DNA of 64,000 nt from Cyclobacteriaceae bacterium (GTDB lineage: Bacteria > Bacteroidota > Bacteroidia > Cytophagales > Cyclobacteriaceae). Positions 18,601 to 25,802 of the stretch are shown one piece after another (position 1 is the first letter of the stretch; each line of letters begins with the position of its first letter). The position numbers and the translations under genes were made by a program. The stretch covers positions 1-64,000 of the forward strand of contig JANQSI010000018.1 of NCBI GenBank assembly GCA_028284125.1. Reading direction: 5' to 3'. A model generated the notes under the pieces. The model was not told the origin of the DNA, did not search any database, and worked only from the letters and a program-made list of their open reading frames with translations.

Positions 18601-19290
18601 CATCAAGTTTTTGTTCAGCTTGGCCAAAGGGAAAATGTGATCCTTTAATGGGAAATTTCCATTGTGCTCTCCGTAGGTATAAACCGGATGATGGCCGGCA
18701 AACACAATGTGCTTGTTTTTATGTCGCTCAATGACTGTTCTCAAATCAGTTAAAGCTTCGGCTGTTGATTTGTTGTGACAGGCTCCATCTTCTTTCGGCT
18801 TATCCCAGCCGTGAAGGAAATATTGTGTATTCACGATTATCAGAACCGCGTTTTCATTCAACTCCACTTCCACTGGACCTGGGCAAGCACCTGCTGGCAA
18901 AAAGGCATCTTCTCGTTGTAGATATTCGCGGACAAAATTTTCCATGTTAAGCGCCTGCTGCCAACCATAATTTCTTCCTTGTGCCCAATCGTGATTCCCA
19001 GGAATCATGTACGATTTCCCTTTAAAATTCTTCATGAGGTCTAGCTGAGCTACCAGTTTTTCTTCCATCTCCGCTCGGTCGGCATGTTCTTTATTTGGTA
19101 GCCCTTTTGGATACAAGTTATCTCCCAGGAAAATCAAAACATCTTCGGCAGTCGCATTTTGGGACTGTTCTGTGAAAAGCTCAAATGTTTTTCTTCCAGT
19201 ATCGAGTTCTCCGGCATCTCCTATCAAGTAAACCTTTTGCCCAACCAATAGCAATGGCGAAAAAAGAATGGCGACTAATATTCTTTTCAT
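15676..19290 (-). CDS. Three-part exported protein: metallophosphoesterase, kinase-like domain, outer-membrane beta-barrel
   Basis: The start at 19290 (MKRILVAILFSPLLLVGQ, a signal peptide) is preferred to an in-frame ATG at 19371, which would add 27 non-signal residues; the protein is then 1204 residues. A calcineurin-like phosphoesterase covers about 20-330, with metal motifs GDAG (24-27), GDN (56-58), GNHDW (98-102), GHH (199-201) and GHDH (280-283). The middle (about 415-620) has features of a protein-kinase-like fold: GGGMQTKSLRL, YVLRSIEK with Lys446, IVEDQIS with Glu466, GDWDRHDDQ (573-581) and DRDQ (602-605). The last 400 residues are a surface-antigen/BamA-like barrel ending in Phe, with NTLGGLSNLRGYRRTRFYGD. 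It is probably anchored in the outer membrane; substrates are unknown. Confidence 0.8.
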   Translation of the reverse strand: MKRILVAILFSPLLLVGQKVYLIGDAGELDTGRKTFELFTEQSQNATAEDVLIFLGDNLYPKGLPNKEHADRAEMEEKLVAQLDLMKNFKGKSYMIPGNHDWAQGRNYGWQQALNMENFVREYLQREDAFLPAGACPGPVEVELNENAVLIIVNTQYFLHGWDKPKEDGACHNKSTAEALTDLRTVIERHKNKHIVFAGHHPVYTYGEHNGNFPLKDHIFPLAKLNKNLMIPLPIVGSIHPLFRKGIGNIQDNTHPKYKAIMKAMVDAMSQTEDVIYVSGHDHTLQFIQKDGHHYVVSGSGSKATHLKKGKSAFGKSERGFSVVDLQENGQASVQFFGTEGGLLYETELYKKEFKDEQQLVSNVSFRDSTVTVIASERYKSGKGKRRWLGDNYREVWETPVTVDVIDLGSEKGGLKVLKKGGGMQTKSLRLEADDGRQYVLRSIEKYPENAMPTALRKTFAQGIVEDQISSSHPYGAFIIPTLADAAQVYHTNPKPVWIPDDPKLGQFRQIFAGTLAVYEERPNKEAAGEPFFGSGKTVRGTFDVIEKLKKDNDNTVDQNFVVRNRLFDMWLGDWDRHDDQWRWVEIEKDGKGNLYRPIPRDRDQVFFINDGIIPGIASRKWAIPKIEGFDESVRWAPGISQNARFFDRSFMSEPDWNDWEEQIKFLQENLTDEVITEAVSEWPDEIQALTSERVSTGLKARRSDMNRYAREHYLYLSKEVEVVGSDKHEYFLIERKNEIETMVTVHKRKKDGEIEDVIYQRLFKSDETKEVRLYGLDGEDVFEFKGVPKSKTKVRIVGGTDKDRIIGGENRLKNVLVYDRKKSTEFEGNSKGISRLSTDPAINNYDRKAFKYDILMPIANVQFTPDDGIFLGAGFIYTRHKWRKLPFASKHTFLGNYSVSTESFNFKYTGSFTDVLWKWSLNPTIVIQRPFFVNNFFGIGNETRFLKNQFVSPDDDDIDYYRVKMDRIEADFDLVTKLGGKGQFYMGAGYRSIEVQETRNRFISDVGLEDEDFDRNSFAKLRTGISVDTRDSQILPQRGITAGANIEYFHAIEDFSKGFTRLSAEWAFYFSARLPSRLVIGNRIGTAHNIGDTEFFNANTLGGLSNLRGYRRTRFYGDTFLYHNFDLRLKLFSFRSYIFPGQFGILGFHDVGRVWVDGENSDKWHTGKGGGIWVSPLNSAVLSLNYGIGEDENLIVLNLGFFF

Positions 19291-19386
19291 ATGTTTAAAG
19301 TTTGCGAAATAAGCGGTTTGCCACAACTCTAAATCATTAGCGGTTGGCCTACGAGGCTCGGTATGGCTCAATGATTATTAAATAGA

Positions 19387-19403
19387 GCCTGTTTGCGACA
19401 GGC
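19387..19403. repeat. Short hairpin upstream of the phosphoesterase-barrel gene
   Basis: GCCTGT (19387-19392) and ACAGGC (19398-19403) form a six-bp stem with loop TTGCG, followed by a further AGGC. The 129-bp gap between two same-strand genes holds little else. It could be a REP-like element or a weak terminator for the upstream beta-propeller gene. Confidence 0.35.
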
Positions 19404-19419
19404 AGGCATTATGCTCATT

Positions 19420-20343
19420 TCATTTTTTCTGCATTGAAAATTTCACAATATATCCACGATCCCCTTCACCCTCACTACTAATATACATATCTCCGTTTGG
19501 AGCAAAACAAATTCCTTCCGGCTGACTCAATACGCGTGGTGAAATTGGATAAGTTGCTTTTATTGATCCATCTCGATTTACTACAACTAATAGTTTTCCG
19601 ACGGATGATAAAACATAAAATGTTTCCTCAATATGATTGTAGGCTATTGCTGAAGGTTTAAACTTTATCCGATCTTCGTCATAATCAAACTCCTTATGCT
19701 TTTCCCAAAATTTCTTGAGATCCTTAGTTCGAATACTGAAAAATGGATCTTTGCTTAGCTTCTTTTTCTCGAGATCGTAAGTATAGACTGTTCGACCTTT
19801 CGCGTCATTGTCATCAACTTCTCCTTTTTCCTTACAGACGATAAGCAAGCGATTTAGGTAGGGATCGTATCCAAGCCCTTCTGTATCATTTTCCCTGGAT
19901 AATTTGTTCTCACGCTTTTTTGCATCTACTTTTTTTGATTTTGTGTAATCGAACGAGTAGATATCTCCGTCACTTTCCAGAACGTAAATTTTGTCATCCA
20001 CTAACTCTACTCCTTCATAATCGCCTGGTTTTCCAAATTCGATGGAATGAATGATTTTCCTTTCGTCGAGATCGTATTCAAAAATTTTTCCTGTTTCATC
20101 ATCCACAGCCAGTACGCTTTCCCCTGTATGACTCAACCCTGAAATCTCAGCCAAAACGTAGGGCAGAAAGTGCTTTTCATCAGGTTTTTTTAAATCATAG
20201 AAAATAAGAGAATTCTGAGTCATTAGGAAAAGACTATCGGCACGGAGACCAAAAGAGGCTGTTCCACAACTTTTCGTAAAAGAAATAGTCATTGTGAACA
20301 ATAAAATGAGTAATGTGTTCTTTTGTTTAAAGACCGTGTTCAT
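19420..20343 (-). CDS. SdiA-regulated-like beta-propeller protein
   Basis: This 307-residue exported protein begins with a hydrophobic leader (LLILLFTMTISFTKSCG) whose Cys26 could be a lipobox cysteine, suggesting a lipoprotein. The body has repeated propeller strands: EISGLSHTGESVLAVDDE, GDYEGVELVDDKIYVLES, NDTEGLGYDPYLNRLLIVCK, KPSAIAYNHIEETFYVL and SQPEGICFAPNGDMYISSE. The repeated E-G pairs and this order fit the SdiA-regulated (YjiK-like) family, whose biochemical role is unknown. A charged insert (LKKFWEKHKEFDYDED) lies between blades. It sits divergent from the HD-domain gene with 70 bp between starts. Confidence 0.75.
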   Translation of the reverse strand: MNTVFKQKNTLLILLFTMTISFTKSCGTASFGLRADSLFLMTQNSLIFYDLKKPDEKHFLPYVLAEISGLSHTGESVLAVDDETGKIFEYDLDERKIIHSIEFGKPGDYEGVELVDDKIYVLESDGDIYSFDYTKSKKVDAKKRENKLSRENDTEGLGYDPYLNRLLIVCKEKGEVDDNDAKGRTVYTYDLEKKKLSKDPFFSIRTKDLKKFWEKHKEFDYDEDRIKFKPSAIAYNHIEETFYVLSSVGKLLVVVNRDGSIKATYPISPRVLSQPEGICFAPNGDMYISSEGEGDRGYIVKFSMQKK

Positions 20344-20413
20344 CTAAAAGTTTTAATGATGAACACTAAGTTGGTTAATTTTTGTTCTATTTTGTACACC
20401 GATTTAGAAAATC

Positions 20414-21031
20414 GTGATTAAGGAAGCTAATATCGTATCCGCTGCAGAGACCTTCGCTCGCGAGACTCTTTGGAATGATTTGCCAGAAAACATGACTTAT
20501 CATTCTTTAAGTCATACAGTTGATGTTGTAGAGTCCGCTTTGGAAATAGCTAGAAAGCAAGCGGTTTCTGAAGATGACCTTGAAATTATTCAAGTTGCCG
20601 CTTGGTTTCATGATCTAGGCTATTCTAAAGGCTGTAATGATCATGAAGAAGTTGGTGCCAGAATGGCTGAGAAATTCTTATCTGAGAGAGGCTATTCACA
20701 GGAAAACATTCAAAAGGTTGTTGGATGTATAATGGCTACCCAAATGCCACAAAATCCTCAGAACAACCTGGAACAGATCCTGTGTGATGCCGATTTGATG
20801 CATTTAGCCAGTGAAGATTATTTCACAAAAGCTGATCTCCTTCACAAAGAGATTGAATCTACCAGATCATGCAAGATCTCTGAGAAAGAATGGATGGAGA
20901 TGAACGAAGACTTCCTAAATCAACATTGCTTTTTTACAGACTATGCCAAAAAAAGGTATGAGGCTAAAGTCAAAGAAAACCTCAAAAAAGTGAGCCAACG
21001 TCTTAAAACATGGGTAAAGAAGGAAAAGTAG
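20414..21031 (+). CDS. HD-domain phosphohydrolase, partner of the PycTM-like protein
   Basis: This 205-residue cytoplasmic protein starts with GTG at 20414. The HD metal site is visible: His34 (YHSLSHTVDVVE), His66-Asp67 (WFHDLGYSKG) and an Asp in LCDADLMHL (125 or 127). This is the pattern of enzymes that hydrolyse phosphodiesters or nucleotides, including cyclic nucleotides. In many Bacteroidota an equivalent HD domain is fused to the N-terminus of a Pycsar-type membrane protein. Here that partner is the next gene, beginning 22 bases before this stop codon in another frame. The tail after residue 175 is basic and helical. The substrate is unknown; a cyclic or linear nucleotide is inferred from context. 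Confidence 0.85.
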   Translation: MIKEANIVSAAETFARETLWNDLPENMTYHSLSHTVDVVESALEIARKQAVSEDDLEIIQVAAWFHDLGYSKGCNDHEEVGARMAEKFLSERGYSQENIQKVVGCIMATQMPQNPQNNLEQILCDADLMHLASEDYFTKADLLHKEIESTRSCKISEKEWMEMNEDFLNQHCFFTDYAKKRYEAKVKENLKKVSQRLKTWVKKEK

Positions 21032-21633
21032 AAAACCTCAAGGCCCAGGTAGCCGAACTCAAACAGAAAGTCAAAGAAGCCAAGGGTATCACCCCGACTA
21101 GGGGGATTGAAACCATGTTTCGGCTTACTTCAAAAAATCATATGGAATTGAGTGCTTTGGCAGACAATAAAGCCAATATCATGATTTCCATTAATTCCAT
21201 TATTCTTTCAGTAATGGTATCTGTACTGATAAGAAAATTGGAGGAATATCCGCATTTGACCGTTCCTGCGATCTTACTTACTTTGGTTTGCCTAGCAACC
21301 ATAGTCTTTGCAGTTCTTGCTACCAGACCCAATGTTTCCAAGGGGAAATTTGAACGACTGGACATTCATAACAAAGAAACAAACCTTCTTTTCTTCGGAA
21401 ACTTTCATGGAATGCGCGTGACCGATTATGAATGGGCCATGAAAGAAATGATGAAGGATGGAGATTACTTATACGGGAGTATGATCAAGGACATTTACTT
21501 TTTAGGAGCTGTCCTCGGCAAAAAATACAAGTTGCTTAGGATGAGCTACACCATCTTCATGTTTGGATTTGTAGTTTCCATTATCGGCTTCATCATCGCC
21601 GAGCTTTTCTTCAAGTCGCCTTATCCTTATTGA
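21010..21633 (+). CDS. PycTM-like (Pycsar effector family) membrane protein
   Basis: This 207-residue protein has an N-terminal coiled-coil (about 5-27) and the signature of the PycTM/DUF5706 family at 37-62 (MFRLTSKNHMELSALADN and onward). Transmembrane helices lie at about 58-74, 86-104 and 180-200. Other family landmarks are ATRPNVSKGKF, LLFFGNFH and KDIYFLGAVLGKKYKLL. In Pycsar defence, PycTM proteins bind cyclic pyrimidine nucleotides and damage the membrane. Versions with an HD domain are widespread and not proven to be defensive. It overlaps the HD gene by 22 bp, and its end overlaps the convergent ppk1 by 7 bp. No cyclase is directly adjacent, but one lies 2 kb away behind ppk1. Confidence 0.85.
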   Translation: MGKEGKVENLKAQVAELKQKVKEAKGITPTRGIETMFRLTSKNHMELSALADNKANIMISINSIILSVMVSVLIRKLEEYPHLTVPAILLTLVCLATIVFAVLATRPNVSKGKFERLDIHNKETNLLFFGNFHGMRVTDYEWAMKEMMKDGDYLYGSMIKDIYFLGAVLGKKYKLLRMSYTIFMFGFVVSIIGFIIAELFFKSPYPY

Positions 21634-23600
21634 TTCAAATACTTGTAGGTATCCATCTGTGCTCTGATCACTTTTTCAGGCGAAGGTCTTACGTTTTCTA
21701 ATTCAGCATTCATCCAAACTCCTTTGATGTCATCTTCCCACTGGAAACCGAGAATAGTTATCAGCTCCTCTTTCATTTTATCATCATAAATAGGGAAGGA
21801 AACTTCAATTCGTCGATGCAAATTTCGGTTCATCCAGTCCGATGATCCCATATATACCTCTTCTGATCCAGCATTATGAAAGCAAAAGATACGTGCATGT
21901 TCAAGGTAACGATCCACAATTCGCTTGACCTTAATTCCATTTACTCCAGGCGTTAGACAACAAATACTTCTGACAATCATTCGTACTTCTACCCCAACCT
22001 CTGCTGCTTCATAAAGCTTCTGAATCAAGTGTTGCTCTTGCAAGTTGTTCAGTTTAATGGTAATTCTTGCTTCTTTTCCTGCCTTCGCATGTTTGATCTC
22101 CCGATCGATCAATTCTTCAAACCTTCGCATGGCATTGAATTGGGAAACAATGAGATGCCTGAATGGTGATGGCGATTTATTCTCATAGAGGAAATCAAAA
22201 ACAGCAGCCAGCTCTTTGGTCATTTCTTTATGGCAGGAAAGAAGTCCGTGATCACAATAGATTTCAGAAGTTTTTTCGTTGAGATTACCTGTTCCAAAGA
22301 ACCCATACATTTTTTGCTTTTTCTTCACCAAAGCAACTTTTGCGTGGACTTTAAGACCAGGCAAGCTGTAAAGAATCGTGATTCCAGCTTCTTTCATTCT
22401 TCTCGCCCATACCAAATTGTTCTCTTCATCAAAGCGAGCCTTCACTTCCATAAACACGGTGACTTTCTTGCCATTGGCGGCAGCACTTATGAGGGCTTCA
22501 CCAATGACGGATTTCTTAGCCATCCGATAGAACGTGACATTTATTTCTTCAACTTCCGGATCTATTGCAGCTTCACTAAAAAACTGGAGGATATAATCGT
22601 AAGAATGAAATGGAAAATGAAAAAGCTGATCTTTCTTTTCAATCAGTTTAAAAATGGACCGGCTTTCATCAATCTCTTTTCTTTTGATCGGCTTCAGCTT
22701 TTTGTACTCCAAATCTTTGCTTCCCCCTGATATTTGAAAAAAATCATTCAAGTTATGATACCGCCCACCGGTGACAACATCATCTTCCGAAAGATTCAGT
22801 TTGGAAGTAAGAGAACTCAATAAGTCATCGGAAATATTTCTGTCGAATAGAAATCTCGAAGGGGTTCCTAGGTTTCTCTTCTTAATCTGTTTTTCAATTT
22901 TTTCTACCAGATCTCCTTCATATTCATCGTCTATTTGCAGATCAGCGTCTTTGTTGAGCTTGATAGAGCTACAATTGACTGCCTCTTCGCCAGGATAAAT
23001 GAGATCAAGGTGAAGCCGAATCACATCATCCAGAAAAATGAAATAGGTCTTGTCGTCAATTTTAGTCTTGAAGAATCGAGGCAATTTATCAGAAGGAATT
23101 TTCAAGAAGGACTGGCGTCCGGACTTAAAGGAAATCGCAAAATAAAGGGCCTGATTATCGAGAAACAGTTTTTTTCTGGCAATAAACACCGGCTTCATAT
23201 AGGCCGAAACCTTGGTTTTAAAGTAGTGTAGAATTTCACTTTCGGCTTCAGTGGGAATCTCCTCAAGGCTTGTACAAATGACTATGTTTTCCTCTTTTAG
23301 TTTGTTAAGTACTTCTGTCAGAGACTCTCCATATTCTTGTAATTGGTGGCTTACTTCGGCATGGATTTTTTCAAGCAATCGCTTTGGCTTTACATCAATC
23401 TGTTTATTGATCTTCTTTTTATCAATCTGAGCCAGATTTCTTATGTCAGCAACTCTGACACGAAAGAATTCATCTAGATTGGAGGAATAAATCGCCAGGA
23501 ACCTTAATCGCTCAATCAGTGGGACTTTTTTGTCTTGAGCTTCCATCAGCACTCTGTAGTTGAATGAAAGCCAGCTAAGATCCCGATCTAAATATTTCAC
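21627..23600 (-). CDS. ppk1: Polyphosphate kinase 1
   Basis: This 657-residue enzyme reversibly polymerises the ATP gamma-phosphate into polyphosphate. The N-terminal domain starts LDRDLSWLSFNYRVL and continues RLRFLAIYSSNLDEFF. The catalytic phospholipase D-like halves carry His419 (LPGLKVHAKVAL), the residue that is phosphorylated, and His569 (RYLEHARIFCF). GFFGTGNLNEKT and GSSDWMNRNLHRRIEV are intact, so the enzyme should be active. The start codon is GTG, overlapping the stop of the upstream cyclase by one base (TAGTG), so the two are probably translationally coupled. It converges on the PycTM gene with a 7-bp tail overlap. Confidence 0.96.
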   Translation of the reverse strand: MKYLDRDLSWLSFNYRVLMEAQDKKVPLIERLRFLAIYSSNLDEFFRVRVADIRNLAQIDKKKINKQIDVKPKRLLEKIHAEVSHQLQEYGESLTEVLNKLKEENIVICTSLEEIPTEAESEILHYFKTKVSAYMKPVFIARKKLFLDNQALYFAISFKSGRQSFLKIPSDKLPRFFKTKIDDKTYFIFLDDVIRLHLDLIYPGEEAVNCSSIKLNKDADLQIDDEYEGDLVEKIEKQIKKRNLGTPSRFLFDRNISDDLLSSLTSKLNLSEDDVVTGGRYHNLNDFFQISGGSKDLEYKKLKPIKRKEIDESRSIFKLIEKKDQLFHFPFHSYDYILQFFSEAAIDPEVEEINVTFYRMAKKSVIGEALISAAANGKKVTVFMEVKARFDEENNLVWARRMKEAGITILYSLPGLKVHAKVALVKKKQKMYGFFGTGNLNEKTSEIYCDHGLLSCHKEMTKELAAVFDFLYENKSPSPFRHLIVSQFNAMRRFEELIDREIKHAKAGKEARITIKLNNLQEQHLIQKLYEAAEVGVEVRMIVRSICCLTPGVNGIKVKRIVDRYLEHARIFCFHNAGSEEVYMGSSDWMNRNLHRRIEVSFPIYDDKMKEELITILGFQWEDDIKGVWMNAELENVRPSPEKVIRAQMDTYKYLNQ

Positions 23601-24862
23601 TATTTAAGTTTTATAATTTCTAATTCCTTGTCGATTCCTTTCATCTTAACACTTCCCAGTGAAGCCCCATTTTTTGCAAGGTGCTTTATTTTTTCGTAAA
23701 AATCTCTTGAAACCAAGAACTCACTTTCATATTCTTTTGTCAACTGCTCCAGACGAGCAGCGGTGATGACTGGTGTTCCGGAAATTGAAAATTGTTGACG
23801 CTCTTCAGTTCCTATATTTCCAGCAATTACTTCCCCGCTGTGTATGCCAATTCCAATCTGAATCGGATCGTCCATTCCTTTATTTGAATTTTCTAAACTT
23901 GAAAAAATGTCTTTGGCAGATCGGTAAGCTCTCTCGTGGTGCAGCTCACCTTCAGCGGATCCAAAAGAAGCCATCAGGCCATCGCCCATCAGCTGATTGA
24001 TAATCCCCCCACAATGATCTATGCATTGAATAATAGGTCCGAAAAATTTGTTTTGAAATTTGTTTACTTCTTCAGGTGACATGTGTTGGACTCGTTTCGT
24101 GAAATCTCTCATGTCTAGAAAAAGTACAGTAACCTCTGCTTTGATGCTGTAATCTCTTCGCGATTTTAATGCAGATACTACTTGCTTTGATACTTGTTGA
24201 CTAAACAAGGTTTCAATCGCATCTTTTTCTTCTTGCGTTTGGATCGAAATCGTCAACCTCTTTTTCAATTCCCTGGCTACAAAGCCTCCACAAATTCCGG
24301 CTATCAAAAACAAAATGGCTTTGGAAAAATATACGATGAATGGAAAGAACATTGCATCACTATAATTTTCAAAAGCCCAGAAAGAAATACCGGCATACAT
24401 TACTGCGACAAAGAGCCCATTGAAAAAACTCAACCAGAAACTGAGATGAAGCGCCGATACAATTAACATGGGAATGTAAATGAAGATCAACGGCGAATCG
24501 AGAAACGCTGCATTCTGTTCCCAAGCGATTAAAAAACAAAGCCAAACCATTGGAGCGATGGATTCAACAATGACCGAATAAAACTTGTACCCGGTTGGTA
24601 GGGGTTTCTCACAAGTTGCAATTTTTCCAACCATTAGCCTTGAAACGAGAAGCAGGATAATCATCCCTATAGCTACATACACTCCAAGCTGCATGCTCAT
24701 TGGATTTAGAAAAATCTCAGAGATAGTTATAGGAAAAAAAATGATGTTTATAAGTAAAAGCGCAAGACCAAAAACCATTACTCCAAGGAATATTTCAAGC
24801 CGTCTTTTCTCGGTCTTGACTATCTCAAGGTCAATGCATTCCTCTAAATCTTCAATTCGCAT
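23600..24862 (-). CDS. Membrane class III nucleotide cyclase with non-standard active site
   Basis: This 420-residue protein has about six transmembrane helices (residues 25-193), a helical linker (195-235) and a class III cyclase catalytic domain (about 243-390). Both metal-binding Asp are present: Asp250 (VLFLDMRDFT) and Asp294 (LMGDGLMASFG). Arg370 of the transition-state pair is also present. The usual substrate-choosing Lys is Gln290 (INQLMGD), and the usual catalytic Asn is Ile366 (GTPVITAARLEQL). Adenylate and guanylate cyclases normally differ from this, so the base made (A, G, C or U) cannot be called. It overlaps ppk1 by one base and lies near the HD/PycTM genes, which suggests a shared nucleotide signal. 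Confidence 0.85.
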   Translation of the reverse strand: MRIEDLEECIDLEIVKTEKRRLEIFLGVMVFGLALLLINIIFFPITISEIFLNPMSMQLGVYVAIGMIILLLVSRLMVGKIATCEKPLPTGYKFYSVIVESIAPMVWLCFLIAWEQNAAFLDSPLIFIYIPMLIVSALHLSFWLSFFNGLFVAVMYAGISFWAFENYSDAMFFPFIVYFSKAILFLIAGICGGFVARELKKRLTISIQTQEEKDAIETLFSQQVSKQVVSALKSRRDYSIKAEVTVLFLDMRDFTKRVQHMSPEEVNKFQNKFFGPIIQCIDHCGGIINQLMGDGLMASFGSAEGELHHERAYRSAKDIFSSLENSNKGMDDPIQIGIGIHSGEVIAGNIGTEERQQFSISGTPVITAARLEQLTKEYESEFLVSRDFYEKIKHLAKNGASLGSVKMKGIDKELEIIKLK

Positions 24863-24968
24863 GATTTGCTTTTTGATATTCCTTTCGGCTACTTAATTTT
24901 AACGCCTTTCGATCAGACTTAACAAGGAAATTTTAAAATCATAAGTTCCACCAACTGATACGTTTAGA

Positions 24969-25799
24969 ATGCAGCAACGACTAATTGATAGAGAAGATTT
25001 TCAGGACTTGCATCAAGCTTTTTGTCATGCTTTTTCTAACTATAAAGTGGAATTTAACTTGACCGAAGAAGAATTTGATGTCAGGATTCACCAAAAGTTG
25101 AACATTGACTATCAGCTCTCAGCAGGTGCTTTTGATGGAGACCAAATGATTGGTTTCATTCTCCATTCGTCTAATATGTATGAGGGAATCCCAACTGCTT
25201 TTAATGGAGGTACTGGTGTAATTCCCGGATTTCGAAATCAAAGGACGGGAGAAGAGTTGTATGAGTTTTTACTGCCCAAGATTGCTGAAAGATCGATCCC
25301 AAGAATTCTATTGGAGGTGATTGACACCAACGAACAGGCCATTCGACTTTATGAAAAAATCGGATTCCATTTTCGAAGAAAATTTCTCTGTTACAAATTG
25401 GAAGATTCTTCCTTTTTTTCAGATGTAGAAGACACTACCGCAGAAGGTTCTATTCAAGACATCAATGAAGATTTTGCGGACTTTGAACCTTCGTTCGTCG
25501 ACAGCAAAAATCAATTGCTTCAAGGGAGTGAAACCGTATTACTGGCAAAACGAGAAAATGAGGTCCTGGGATACGTGGTTTTTCAGCCAATCTTTGGTAG
25601 AATTTCCCAGGTGGCTATCTCAAGAAACCATAGAAAAGAGGGTTTAGGGAAATCGTTGATAAAGGGAGTTTTGAATCGCTCGAATAAAAAATTGACCGTC
25701 ATAAACGTACCTGAAAACGAGTACGGGTTTCAGCAGTTTCTTTCAACATGCGGCTTTGAAAACCAAGTCAACCAGTTTGAAATGGAATTGATAATTTAG
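24969..25799 (+). CDS. Tandem GNAT-domain acetyltransferase
   Basis: This 276-residue protein has two GNAT folds. The first (about 1-145) has a recognisable acetyl-CoA loop region VIPGFRNQRTGEELYEFL and ends in EQAIRLYEKIGFHFRRKF. The second (about 175-276) has AISRNHRKEGLGKSLIKGVL, a clear Q/R-x-x-G-x-G/A-type loop, and ends GFQQFLSTCGFE. The acetylated substrate is unknown. It is divergent from the cyclase (106 bp between starts) and lies three bases before murF-alr, so it is probably cotranscribed with that gene. Both domains look intact. Confidence 0.85.
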   Translation: MQQRLIDREDFQDLHQAFCHAFSNYKVEFNLTEEEFDVRIHQKLNIDYQLSAGAFDGDQMIGFILHSSNMYEGIPTAFNGGTGVIPGFRNQRTGEELYEFLLPKIAERSIPRILLEVIDTNEQAIRLYEKIGFHFRRKFLCYKLEDSSFFSDVEDTTAEGSIQDINEDFADFEPSFVDSKNQLLQGSETVLLAKRENEVLGYVVFQPIFGRISQVAISRNHRKEGLGKSLIKGVLNRSNKKLTVINVPENEYGFQQFLSTCGFENQVNQFEMELII

Positions 25800-25802
25800 G
25801 TC

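Noticed and set aside
19290-19371. Upstream ATG for the phosphoesterase-barrel protein
   Set aside because: It adds 27 polar residues before an obvious signal peptide and runs into repeat-like intergenic DNA.
20975-21031. Programmed -1 frameshift fusing HD to PycTM
   Set aside because: The A-run at 20983-20988 is not in a slippery heptamer phase, and the PycTM frame has a stop at 21004. PycTM has its own ATG, so coupled re-initiation is simpler.
20414-21633. A proven Pycsar anti-phage operon
   Set aside because: A Pycsar operon has cyclase and effector side by side. Here the cyclase is across ppk1 on the other strand and its base specificity is unknown, so only a related signalling module is proposed.
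22230-22730. 166-codon plus-strand frame opposite ppk1
   Set aside because: Antisense to conserved PPK1 catalytic residues; no family likeness.
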